From assembly GCA_010093685.1 (NCBI GenBank), contig MU006250.1, forward strand, positions 244,639 to 308,638: a stretch of DNA of 64,000 nucleotides, read 5' to 3'. The translations under genes and the position numbers were made by a program. This DNA comes from Ophiobolus disseminans (Eukaryota > Ascomycota > Dothideomycetes > Pleosporales > Phaeosphaeriaceae). Of the stretch, positions 54,035 through 64,000 are shown piece by piece; positions within the stretch are counted from its first letter, which is position 1, and every line of letters starts with the position of its first letter. Below the pieces are notes generated by a model. That model saw nothing but the letters and a program-made list of their open reading frames with translations. It was not told the origin of the DNA and did no database searches.

Positions 54035-56622
54035 GACAGTGATGGTAGTTGACTGGACGGCTGTGAAAGAAGTGTGTAAAGAGCTGCCCAGGTGGTTGAA
54101 GGTTGCAACAAATGCAGAAAGTGTGGCGACAGAATCAAGTCGCGCTATGTTGAGAGCGTCGAGCGTAGGGGTCAACGGAAGAGCGAGCGCTAGGCCCAAT
54201 TGCGTGACCTCACGAAACCAGCAAGCATTGCACGTGACCCAGCTCTTTCACTCTTGTTACTTTTGGGCTTGGTTTGAGATGGCTTTTGGCATTGTCTCAG
54301 AAGGCTTTGGAGGCTAATGTGAGATTTCTGGTCGAAACGCTTCAAAAGTGATTCGCAGTCTTCCATCAATCGTCCATATTCAGTCGTGAGCGAGCTGCCC
54401 CTCGCACCCTAGAGGTGAGAGTGAAGCGCAGGTCTGCAATAGTGACTCACAGCGGAACTACGCAGCGGCACGCCGAACCCTCCTTTCGGAAATCTCACTA
54501 CTCTTCTTCACCTCGAGTAGAACGTTCTAGAAACGTTGCTAGCCACGCGGTCCTGGAAGTTGCTGCCGCCAAGCGCGGTCACGTGCGCGCTAGCCAGCCA
54601 GCCTCCGCTCGCATATAAGAGGATCTCCTCGCCCAGTCTTCTTTCTCTTCTTTACACCACAACCACCACGCAACTCAAGGAGGCCAAAGCTCCGAGGTAC
54701 ACTGCCATCATTGCAGCTCACTTCTGTTCGCAGCTTATTTGGCATGAGGCAGCTCGGCTTCGGCTTGATGCTTCCTTCGGCACCGCACCTTTGTTCCGCA
54801 CCCATCGTCCCGTGGAATCTTCAGGGCAGAGACTCCTCACATAGCTGGTTCGCTCGGCATGATGAACTTGTCCATGCACGAAAGAAAATGCGGTTCGATC
54901 CAGTTTAAGGAGCACGATCATATCATGTGTTTGGTTCGCGCCTTACATTTGAGTTTACGCGGCGGGAACGAGCACGAGGCTTCGGCTGAGTCGTTTAATC
55001 CTTGTCGTGCGAGTGTTGAACATCTTTGTGGTGACTAGATGCAGAAGATCCCCCAATCTCTAGCTCTGTGCGCACCTCGAAGCTTTTGTACCTCAATGTG
55101 GGTGGCTCGCGCCCACAATTTTTTTTCCATTGATCACTCGGCCTTGTTGCTAGGAGTCGAGGAAGAAAACATGCATGTAATTGATGTCATCTCGTGGCCG
55201 CGCAATGGTTGTGGGAACGGTGTGACCTTCCTGCAGTGATGATCGTTATCTCTCGTTGCGCGAGTCCACTTCTCTTCTGGAACAACCAGCTCATTGTTGT
55301 CGACAGCTGTCCTAACTTCAAATGTCGAACACCAACTTTTTTCCACCACTACCATTTTCCAACACGGTCTATCCAACCTCTGTTAGCATGTCGCAGAAGG
55401 CAGCGCGCTCCCTGTGGGAAGACACCAGTGGAGCCCGATTCGCGCTACGCTGCGATCACATCGAATGTGGTAGGGAGCAAAGAAGGCGAAGTAGTCTCGT
55501 GACGATGGCGAGCATGCGTTTTGGAAGTTCGACCTAGTGCACGTTGCGAAAAGAAACTACGATAATACTTTATGGAACGCTGGAGGCAGGAGGTAGTCAG
55601 TATATCACAGAAATGATAGCCTCGTAGTCAATGAATCATGTCTTCTTGTAGGTCGAACGTTGGCAGCTTTATTCTCGTATTATAGGGACATGTCTGCTGT
55701 TGGATAAGAGCATGGCGTTTGTCTTCTACGAAGGAGCTCGTAATGGGTGATGCACCGATGTCGGTGCACTGACCACCGAAGCCCCGGTGCAACACCAAAT
55801 ACGAGCTCCTTCGTACTTCGGGTTCGTTCGTTTCGTACAGCCTTTTCGTCTTGGCTTTCCATTTTGACTTTTGCAGAATTTTTGTTGTTCTCGCATCCTT
55901 GACTTGTTCGGCTCGTTTTTCGATGTTTATGCGTTCGAACGTGAGATGCATGCTGTAAACTCAACCCGTGATTCATCTGTTCGCCCTCGATCAATGATTC
56001 GTATAACGTTAGCCCTGGCATGTACTTCGGTATACTACCTGTGCCGACGTGGTCACCATTCCGTGACTCAACACAACGAAATGCAAGGATAACGACCAAA
56101 AGTGACACGGTCTTTCAAAGCATCTTAGAATGTCTTATGTTGGCTCTGATAGGTCTTCCATGCAGTTTGAGAAGTGCAGAGTCGAATGCGCGAGACACCG
56201 TGGCCAGCAAATTGCCGAGGCATCCGCGCGATGGGCGCAAATGCGAAACACGGGGGTCTCGGCAATTTATCGGCCACTCACTCGGTCACTCTTCCGCTCA
56301 TCTTCGAAATTCTAGCCTACTTCTGAACTTTTGCACTCCACCGCAAATTTTTGTCCGTGTAGATGCGCGGAGTGAGTGTTGTTCCGATGGAAAATCTATT
56401 TTCGTGATGGCAGCTGTACCGGTACTGCGTGCCTATACATATAGCGCACAACGTCGCCATAGAATGGAAGTCAAGAAGCCTTAATTGCGATCAAATCACC
56501 AAAAGTGCCCCTAACCAAGGTTTCAATTGGAAAAATCTCATCGGAGTTCGTAACGCATACTTCTGATAACTTGAAGCAACCTCGATATAAGCATTTAACG
56601 ACCTGTCCACTATTGTGTCACC
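54035..56622. other. Long intergenic stretch with an orphan promoter-like segment
   Basis: No gene supported in 2.6 kb. About 54580-54680 looks like a promoter: a CACGTG E-box, CATATAAG, then CT-rich and CACCACAACCACC leader-like sequence, but the frame that follows (ATG at 54745, about 55 codons) has no recognisable product. Confidence 0.4.
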
Positions 56623-58094
56623 ATGGATCCTCAGCGACGAGTTCGTGATCCTGTGACGCTGCCATGCGGCTTGGTGTTCAAGAATCGTTTACTGAAAGTA
56701 CGTAGAGCAGGAGTTGTGATTAATGCTCGCCGACTAACCGCTCATCGTAGGCTGCTATGGCCGAAAATATGTCCAGCAGCAACACGCCTACCGATGAAAT
56801 GATCATTCCGTACAAGACTTGGGGTGAAGGAGGCTGGGGAGGCATTCTTACTGGTATGTCTGTTCCTTGTTTCAGCCGTGAGGTCAATCTTCTCAACGTT
56901 AGCAGGTAACGTTCAGATCGACGAGCGCTGGCTCGGCACCAACAACGACCTCACCTTCAAGGACATGACCGACCCAGAAGTCAAAGCTCGTTGGCGCAAA
57001 TACGCAGAAGCTTGCAGTGCTGATGGTGGAAAAGCAATCGTGCAGATCTGTCATCCTGGACGGCAGAGCCCCATCACAGCAGGAAGTAGGGGCCTATTGG
57101 AGAAGAACGTCGCACCAAGCGCGATTGCGCTAGACCTCGGCGATGGTATCCTTGCAAGGCTTGCACAGAAGGTAGTGTTTGGTATGCCGCGGGAAATCAC
57201 CGAAACCGAGATTGAAGAGTTGGTGAATAGATATGCAGAGGTGTCGAGGTTTCTGAGCGATGTCGGATTCCATGGGGTGGAATTACATGGCGCGCATGGG
57301 TACCTGTTGACTTTGTTCATGTCCGCAAAGGTATGCACTCTCCATTCTATCCGCACGCTTTCCATACCAACCACTCTCGTGCCCGCGCTGACAGACTGGA
57401 AAGACCAACCACCGCACCGACTCCTACGGCAACCTATCTCGTCTCGTAACTTCCATCATTCACGCCATCCGCGCGGCCGTACCAGCCTCCTTCGCAATCG
57501 GCATCAAGCTCAACTCCGTTGATATCCAGGATTCCGGCGACATGGAAGAAGCCATGCAACAGATCCAGCACATTATTTCAGCCGGAGTAGACTTTCTCGA
57601 GATAAGTGGTGGCTCGTATGAAGATCCAAAGATGTTTGCCGTCCCGTCCGATCAGACAAGGAAGGTGTCTGAGCGCACGACCCAACGGGAAGCATACTTT
57701 CTCGACTACGCCCGTGCAATAAGAGAACGATTCCCAAATGTGGTGTTGATGGTAACAGGTGGATTCAGAAGCCTGGCCGGCATGCACGCCGCGCTAGCAG
57801 ATAACGCTTGCGACATTATTGGCATTGCTCGGCCTGCTGTTGTGGATCCAGTATGGGCACGAAAGCTGATAGACGCAGAAGAGAAGGGTGTTGATGAGGC
57901 AATGAGGTTGAGACATGTAAAACCCGGATGGTTGGTGAGCAAGATCCCTTTGAAAGCCGTTGGAGCTGGGGTTGAAAGTGTAAGTGATACCTACCATGTT
58001 TTCAAACGGAGAACAACGCTAATGATAATCATAGACATATTATGCAACCGGAATTGCGAGGATGAGCAAAGGGCTGGAAACTCGGGCGCCATAG
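56623..58094 (+). CDS. NADH:flavin oxidoreductase (Old Yellow Enzyme-like)
   Basis: Five exons: 56623-56697, 56751-56853, 56906-57330, 57404-57979 and 58035-58094, 412 aa. The TIM-barrel FMN family is clear: VFKNRLLKAAMAENM at the start, GWGGILTGNVQIDERWLG, VQICHPGRQSP, then the conserved GFHGVELHGAHGYLLTLFMSAKTNHRTDSYGN, ISGGSYEDP, MVTGGFRSLAGM and IIGIARPAV near the phosphate site. The final exon ends YYATGIARMSKGL. The intron-3 acceptor is chosen at 57403 (AAAG) to give the family-like TNHRTDSYG; a CAG nine bases earlier would add three residues in frame. Cytosolic flavoprotein reducing activated alkenes or similar; true substrate unknown. Confidence 0.9.
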
Positions 58095-58132
58095 GATGAC
58101 AGGTCGATTTGTAGGGACAATTGCGCGGCAAC

Positions 58133-58974
58133 CAGGGGACGATCCTGGAAATGCAGTCTGAGGGTCCGAACTTCATGATTGGATCGTACCAGTAAGGATA
58201 TTCGAGCAATGCTTGGGACGTTGCACTGCTGCCGATGCCGCCGGCAAAGATGGAGTTGTATGTCTTCATGGTGAAAGCGGTGAGTGCGCCTGCGAGTGAG
58301 CCGCCATACATAATCCAAGGGACTCCAGGATCACTCAAGCTCTCGTTGATTCCAGGGAATGTTGCATTTTGCCTGAAGTACGCGTTATCGGCGATGGCTG
58401 CTCCGCGTTAGCCCATGGGAAGAGCAACATCTTGGGTGTATCTTACTCTACTCGGTGGTCAGAAACCTCAACTCTTCTGTCGTACTGGTGTTGAAAGGAA
58501 AACTCTGCCCATAGTAGCAGTTCTCGAGAATGACACCAAGGCCATTGAACTTTCCCATCAGGATCTGAATGACTAAACGACTCATTAACATGCCTAGTCA
58601 TGAAATTCACCACGTACTTACTCCCAGTCTGCAGATTCGAGAACCGACTCTCTCCGCTCGTCTCGCCGCCAATATAGAGAAACACCGGCCCACCAGGCTT
58701 GCAGTAAGACAAGCCAAAGAAGTATCGCTGCTTGAACGTATCGCATGTATGAGGTACATAGCGGTCGGAGTCAGGGAAATGATCAATCTTCGCAATTTAG
58801 GACATGCCCAGCGACCAAGTGCTGCGGGGAAATTACCGGCTGATCAATCGTATACTGTAAGCTGCGTATTGCCGGCGCAGCAGCAGCCGCCCTCCTCTCT
58901 TGCCATTATTGCGACGGAGCGGGAGTCGCTATAGCCAAGCCAGCAAGAGTACGAAGCAACGTCAGGGACTTCAT
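58133..58974 (-). pseudogene. S28 serine carboxypeptidase gene, two stops and 3' truncation
   Basis: Exons 58974-58837, 58787-58622, 58572-58447 and 58400 to about 58133 keep perfect phases and 46-49 nt introns. The product starts with a signal peptide (MKSLTLLRTLAGLAIATPAPS), then IDHFPDSDRYVPHT, GGPVFLYIGGETSGESRFSNLQTG, GLGVILENCYYGQSFPFN, FLTTE, ADNAYF, YGGSLAGALTAF (the GGSxAG nucleophile elbow) and GIGSSATSQALLEYPYWYDPIMKFG. In-frame TAA at 58908-58906 and TAG at 58450-58448 break it; CAA and CAG are the likely ancestors. Homology stops after DCISRI near 58133, so the C-terminal catalytic Asp and His are missing. The stop codon of the convergent flavoprotein gene lies about 40 bp beyond. 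Confidence 0.75.
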
Positions 58975-60276
58975 AATGTAAATCGTGTAAGCCTGATGTC
59001 AGCCTGGCACCTTAGTTCACATGGTACACTGTGGACTGCATCTCCACGTGACTTTTAGTCACTGGCTTACTCATCATGTTGTGTATATGATCGCTCTATG
59101 TAGCTCTCTCAATACAATAACCTTCTTCTCACTTTTGCCGTCTCCCACATCCGACACCTGACTTGTTGGTAGAAGAGGAAAGAAGCTATATATGTTGGAG
59201 TGGCAGGGGCCACTTGGCCAATCAGAAGCCGCAGAGGAGAAGCCACCTCAAGTGAGGTAGGCGTGATGGGCTATTATTTGGGTATATAGCTGCCTCTTTG
59301 GCCGGGATTAATCCATCACTTATTAACTCAACTCATCTTCTTCAACAATGTAAACATACTCTCCAACCGACATCTTATCCATTGACCCTGCATCGCACGT
59401 GTGGGTTCAAACCGCGTCGACGTAGGATGGTAATTTATCGGTGTGAAGGTGGACTAGCTCGCAGAGGATCATGGCTGTAAGAGGCAGGTGCTCGTACGGC
59501 TTAAGTAAGCTTGGTGATGCTTGTTGCTGCTTGGTACATTCACCTTCTCCATGAGGCTGCACATCCTTGCTCGGTTGTAACAGTACAATCGGGAAATGGC
59601 CGTTAGTGCATCATCAAGATTGTGTTATCGGGATGTGGAACGGAAATGCAAGTTGTTCGACTGCTTGTGCTTTCGATCACGTAGCAGCCCACATTAGTCA
59701 CCTCACAGTTCACCTCGAAGCTGCAGAAGAACACCACACATCGGATCATGACGATGTGGGCGCGCAATTATTGTCCCGATGAGCTGTTGATGTTCGCCCG
59801 GTGCTGACTTTCCGTGATTACGGCACACAGCTGGAGGGCAGCCAGTAAAAGCACAGCTTTGACCTGTCTGCCAACTGATTTCGTTCAAACAGTCCCTGGG
59901 TAGAGATGTAGCGATACCTTCATGCTTCCCGAGACATATCGACGGATTATATATATACTACAACTCTCTGCGCTCAAGATACAATCTCTAGCACACAGAT
60001 GTTTTGATCGACTAGTAATATCCTCGCTTTGAAGTGACGGTTGCGCTGTTGAAGAATTGGCAGGTGGCAGGCGCGTTGAAGAAGGTGCAGGTGAGCGCAA
60101 CTATAGCTGCATCTCACAGTATAGTCTTACTACACATGCTTTCTATTGCTTACGTGCCTAGCCACAATGGTTATTCCTGCACACTACGAATCTGGCGCGA
60201 TGGCTCTGCTTGTGCGTATCAATCCTTGAGGGACTACCACCTCACGTGTGCCTACTCGGGTCTGCCATCATCAACT
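58975..60276. other. Intergenic with an orphan promoter-like segment
   Basis: At 59280-59350 a TATATAG box is followed by a CT/CA-rich leader and CAACAATG, but the ATG is immediately followed by TAA. It could be a relic promoter, or the ATG may be split by an intron (AT-GTAAAC). No gene recognised. Confidence 0.4.
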
Positions 60277-60843
60277 CTATATAGCCCTGAACATGAACGG
60301 CTCCGACACATCAAGATGTATCTTCCCACTAGAAGCGTCCCATCTTTCCTTCTTCTTTTCTAGTCCGCCAGCTAACAGCTCTTCCTTGGCACCTCTTCTC
60401 CATTTGGAGAACGACTGCAGTAGCTCCCCGCTGATCCGAACATTGTACTCTGTTCCAGCTCTCAGGCATTCGAGCTCGCCACTTTGTGAAGTCGCCGGAT
60501 CTTCCTTGTCTAGCCAGAACATTTCCTCATGCAGCTCACCAGGCTTAAACTCCTCGAAGAAGAGATCGTCGGGAAATGGATCGTTGTGCTCCCAGCATCC
60601 AATGATGTACGGCAACTCAGCTTCCTCGCCCTCTCCGTTGGTGACACAAGCTATTTCTCCTAGGCCGTGGATCTCCTTGAGCGGGGTCTTGTACAGACAC
60701 ACGGTGATGACTTCGTCTTCTTGCGATAGAATCTTGAGCTTGAAACCAAAGCGTGGCTCGCCGTTCAGATGGCAGACATCGGCTGTCGGAGTCAAAGTCA
60801 AAGAAAACCGTGGCTGTGCGTTGGCAGGGCTGGCACCCGGCAT
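60277..60843 (-). CDS. Hypothetical protein, 188 aa
   Basis: Intronless frame from MPGASPANAQPRFSLTLTP to a stop at 60277. The sequence looks like a folded cytosolic beta-rich protein (alternating hydrophobic and charged strands: FSLTLTPTADVCHL, FGFKLKIL, VITVCLYKTPL), with a Glu-rich central part (FFEEFKPGELHEEMFWLDKED) and a basic patch KWRRGAKEELLAGGLEKKKE. No signal peptide or TM. It reminds me of uncharacterised fungal proteins with a similar opening, but I cannot name a family. The length and coherent composition support it as a gene. Confidence 0.6.
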   Translation of the reverse strand: MPGASPANAQPRFSLTLTPTADVCHLNGEPRFGFKLKILSQEDEVITVCLYKTPLKEIHGLGEIACVTNGEGEEAELPYIIGCWEHNDPFPDDLFFEEFKPGELHEEMFWLDKEDPATSQSGELECLRAGTEYNVRISGELLQSFSKWRRGAKEELLAGGLEKKKERWDASSGKIHLDVSEPFMFRAI

Positions 60844-61115
60844 GATGCAACTCGAAGGATCTATCCCGCCGTGTTGAGGAGTGTGGCGCAGTTTGGCGCA
60901 ATCGAGAGTTCGATTTTACAGAGCCGGTAGGTGCGTGAAGTACTGTACGATACAGTACTCAGCCTTGGGAGGGCGAGGTGGTGGACGTAATACCTAACCA
61001 AGTGCCGACGCTGGAAGCTGCAATGGAAATACAAACAGTCGTGAGAGAATGTTGCTCGCTGCGGCAATGAGAAGTAAACCGAGTAAGATAAAAGCAGATT
61101 GCAATCGAGTCTTGA
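60844..61115. other. Intergenic
   Basis: Upstream of the hypothetical gene on minus; nothing recognised. Confidence 0.45.
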
Positions 61116-61421
61116 TTAGTAAGGCAGGAGGAGAAGGCTTGTGAAGCTGCTGATCGAGCCTCACAACAGGCAGCTCATAGGACTCAACAACCCCAGCAAG
61201 CTCAAAAAACTGCCCAAATAGGCAAGAGGAGACGCCTTAAGGCACCTACTAAGGCAGGCTTAAAAAGGAGAGTAGCTGTGCGGCCTCAGAGAGGTGGTGA
61301 GGCCTTAGGTGCTGCAGCAGGCCCACCACCACCTCAATCACGACACGGGCGAGCAATCAAGCTCTCAGTAAGATACGGATATCTATATATATCAATCAAG
61401 GCCTATAGAAGTCGACACTAA
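61116..61421 (+). mobile_element. Possible transposase C-terminal remnant
   Basis: An open frame of 101 codons without a start reads RQEEKACEAADRASQQ..., then KRRRLKAPTKAGLKRR, a Pro/Gly stretch and SRHGRAIKLSVRYGY before a stop. A Gln/Arg/Ala-rich coiled stretch, a basic patch and an S-R-x-G-R ending is how many fungal pogo/Fot1-like (DDE) transposases finish. No catalytic domain, terminal repeat or target duplication is seen, so this would be a fragment only. Confidence 0.3.
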
Positions 61422-62248
61422 TTTTTTCTATAATTATAGCTATTGTACGTGGCTTTACAGCCTCATTTTTGGTTGCTGGTTTGGTGTTCTAGGTGGCTCG
61501 TTGGGCCGAGCTCCATGGGTACTAGTACCGGTACGGTAGTGGCTTGGCATTGCTTACGCTTGTGTTCGCAAACGCCCTTATCCACCCTCGACATCAAGCA
61601 TCACGTTTTCATATCCTTACCCACCGAGTCCAATCTGCAGGTAAAGTACTGAGTTCAGATAACAGCATCGACAGCAAGAATTCACAACCATGCACGAGGA
61701 TAACGACATCTTACGACAAACTGACAAGCAACTATGCACATGGACCTTCTGGCCAACACCCATTGCTCGCCATGTAAGGCACAGTCGCCTTGTTGGGTCT
61801 GAGTAGGCAGTGCTTCTCAAGCCCGATCGTAGGTCATCCTTCGCCCTCGAGGCGTTTCTGTGCCCCTTTGCAGATCGCATCATGAAACTTCATGCTTCCT
61901 AGGTCTCGCATCCTTCCGTCATATCCTCCGCGAAACATCCGTAAGTCCAACATCATGGCTCGCAGACTCTTCACATCATCATGCGGCACTTGATCAATAT
62001 TGAGCGTCCTGACCGAAGGAATGCGCCTTGTGTCTCGGACATGAGGCCATCTACTGCAGGTGGCGGTAGAGCGACTAAGTATGGGTCTGTGAGCTTACAG
62101 TGACGGTGGTCCGTCCCAGATCTACAGTTGTGTATATAATGGGATCGGAATCGTCGTGGTCGTGGCTCCCAGATCCTCATCAAATTTCAAACCCACTTGA
62201 GAAGCATTTCTTACATCTCAGCTTCTCGACTTGCATCATCGCTTCATC
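61422..62248. other. Intergenic, upstream of the metalloprotease gene
   Basis: Contains a TATATAA box at about 62130, 115-120 bp before the metalloprotease ATG, followed by a CT-rich leader. No other gene recognised. Confidence 0.45.
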
Positions 62249-63547
62249 ATGGTACAGCTTTGCAAACAGGTGCTGGCGACTGCAGCTGTTTTAGCAGTTG
62301 TTCGCGCTCATCCTTGGGGGTATATAATCATCAGATGGACTTGATCGAGCCTCGAGGTGCTAACGAGCGTTCAGAAGTTTCCAACTCAGCAGTGCCAACC
62401 CAGCATGGGTGGTGAAACGGACCCTCTACGACCTCCATGATATTTCCGACCAGGGTCGCAAGGACAAATTGACCCAAGGACACAAAAACGCGGTCACCGT
62501 CGCCGCTAAGGCTCTGGAGAAGATGGGTGGTGCCAAGTACAAGCCCACTATTGAGTTTTGATTCAACAAAAAGCACATCAACGACGAAAGTGTCGGGAAA
62601 ATCAAGCAGGTTTTCAAGAACTTTGTTGGTGACAACCAAGACGGCACCGGTTCTGAAGCCAACGGCAAGACCACCATCTACAACGATGACTACTTCGTTC
62701 CCACCGAGAAACAATTCCCGAAAGTAGGGGACGGCAAGACACCTTTCTGCAGCTTGAAGACCGCGGATGGTAAGACGGGCGCAGCCTACTTTAAGAGGAA
62801 CAATAACGGGGCCGCCATGCATTTTTGCGACAAGGTCTTTGAACGAGCGAACCTGGAGACTCTGAAAGCCGACAATTGCGCCAAAATTGGAGACCAAGTC
62901 AGCACCGAGAAATTGACGAAGAATTTTATCGGGGCGAACGTTTGGCACGAGTTCATGTAAGTCAGCAGAGCGAATGCCGTGTCATCTAGGCCTAATAAGT
63001 CCGTCACTCATAGGCACAACCCTCGTATTGGTAGAGAAGGAGTCTTAATGTACGTCGTAGATCATGTCTATGATGCCTACCGTAAGTGACTTCGACTAAC
63101 TCTTCGGATCTATGTATTCTTTGCCAACCGTCTGACTACGAACAGAGTGTCACCAGCTCGCTTTCAACGAGAAGATTGAAGAGCGCCAGAAAACAATAAC
63201 CAACGCCGATACGTATGTCTGGTTTGCCGTGGTACGTAGATTGGCGGAAACCGTTCCAAATGCTGCTTGCTAACGCTACACGCTCTCAGGACATTGCGTT
63301 CCAGGAGATATGTGGACGGGAGTTCAAAGAGCCGGTCGATGAGAAGAAGAAGGCTGGTGACGTCGATGCTCCCAATTCCGATCCTGTTGCAGATGATCCT
63401 AATGACGGGAAGTGCGACTGTGGTGAGAGCGGATGCACTCCTGATTCCCGGCCTTGCTGCGCGAACAACTCTTGCAAACCGTTCGAAGATAATGGGGGGC
63501 TTTTGAAGGTAACCGGCCCATCGAGGAAGAGGAATAAAGCTATGTAA
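62249..63547 (+). pseudogene. Secreted HExxH metalloprotease-like gene with one in-frame stop
   Basis: Five exons: 62249-62319, 62390-62956, 63014-63081, 63146-63231 and 63290-63547, all in phase (350 codons). Exon 1 encodes the signal peptide MVQLCKQVLATAAVLAVVRA. A VVKR Kex2-like site follows early in exon 2, suggesting a propeptide. The zinc motif WHEFMH (HExxH) forms across intron 2, and NADTYVWFA lies downstream, as in fungal secreted aspzincin-like (M35-related) proteases. The C-terminus is a Cys-rich tail (DCGESGCTPDSRPCC, NNSC). One TGA at 62559-62561 sits in frame in exon 2 and would stop translation before the active site; no intron removes it. TGG or CGA are the likely ancestors. 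Confidence 0.7.
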
Positions 63548-63971
63548 GATGTGGTGTTTCTGAATCATGGCGTTACGGTAGCTCACGGTCGACCGCTAGG
63601 GTTTGGAGAATTTCGATGACTTCATTGTATACTATGTTATCTCTTTTCATATACGAGCATATTACATCGAGATCAGAGGTACTTGATTGATGCGCTGTTT
63701 GTTGTGCCTCAGCCTCCAAACGAAGTCCGCTGCTCAACGAACCTACGACACAAATATTTCAACACTCTGCAAGTTACATAACTTTGCGTTCGCTTCACCC
63801 TTCGTTCTCCTCAATACATTTTCTCTCCTTCATAGTCAAGTCGTCATCATCCGCAGCAACTCCGCAGTCAATCGACGGTATAAACGAAGAGCCATCGCAG
63901 GCAAGTTATGAAGTGACTCCATCACTTCTCTACGCACCAATGTCAAGCGGCTGGACATGAAAATATACCTT
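63548..63971. other. Intergenic
   Basis: Between the metalloprotease gene and a gene entering from the right edge. Nothing recognised. Confidence 0.45.
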
Positions 63972-64000
63972 CTACTTCTTGGCGGCGGCGCCCATCTGGG
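63972..64000 (-). CDS. C-terminal end of a gene beyond the right edge
   Basis: On minus the last bases read QMGAAAKK followed by TAG (63974-63972), the look of a short charged C-terminus. Too little is present to name the gene. Confidence 0.3.

Noticed and set aside
58040..58338. Minus-strand frames beyond the S28 remnant
   Set aside because: After DCISRI the residues no longer resemble the family and overlap the last exon of the flavoprotein gene.
59395..59430. tRNA-like T-arm (GGGTTCAAACC)
   Set aside because: No acceptor, D or anticodon arms can be formed around it.
1..64000. CRISPR arrays, bacterial operons or phage
   Set aside because: Introns, gene content and promoter structure are fungal nuclear; no spaced identical repeats were found.

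Overview
The window is fungal nuclear DNA, most likely from a filamentous ascomycete of the Dothideomycetes type. Genes are split by short (46-70 nt) GT-AG introns with CTAAC-like branch sites. There is an intron-bearing tRNA-Val, and the gene content is typical of filamentous ascomycetes: a Zn2Cys6 regulator, MFS transporters, a siderophore permease, GH76, a P450 and small secreted proteins. The class-level assignment is an inference; the species cannot be told from sequence alone.

Layout. 0-5 kb: edge of a secreted-protein gene, a metallo-beta-lactamase-fold hydrolase and a Dal5/TNA1-type MFS permease. 5.8-18.8 kb: two decayed protein-kinase-like paralogs in opposite orientation, enclosing two small secreted-protein genes and a tRNA-Val(AAC). 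20-24 kb: a small Cys-rich membrane-anchored protein, a ZIP zinc transporter and Nop16. 25-30.5 kb: a hexose-type transporter and a siderophore-iron transporter with a GATA-type iron-response site upstream. 31-33.5 kb: a broken RBR ubiquitin-ligase gene meeting a truncated Argonaute gene tail to tail. 34-41.4 kb: a DUF1993 protein, a GH76 mannanase, and a Zn2Cys6 regulator divergent from a drug-type MFS exporter. 42-43 kb: a SAP-domain protein. 44-54 kb: three F-box-like paralogs (one intact, two broken) around a divergent P450/SDR pair. 56.6-59 kb: an Old-Yellow-Enzyme-type oxidoreductase convergent with a truncated S28 peptidase. 60-64 kb: a conserved-looking hypothetical protein, a probable transposase tail and a secreted HExxH metalloprotease gene with one nonsense codon.

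How the genes relate. There is no PKS, NRPS or terpene synthase, so this is not a classical biosynthetic cluster. Two divergent pairs look like functional units: regulator plus exporter (39.1-39.8 kb, with a CGGAA-N4-TTCCG inverted repeat between them) and P450 plus short-chain dehydrogenase (47.9-48.5 kb, with a 32-35 bp repeat between them). The most striking feature is decay. Eight recognisable genes (two kinases, RBR ligase, Argonaute, two F-box-like genes, S28 peptidase, metalloprotease) carry nonsense codons, frameshifts or truncations, yet most keep their exon-intron structure. Many of the stops are TAG or TAA where CAG or CAA would be the simplest ancestor, which is compatible with C-to-T decay such as RIP but does not prove it.
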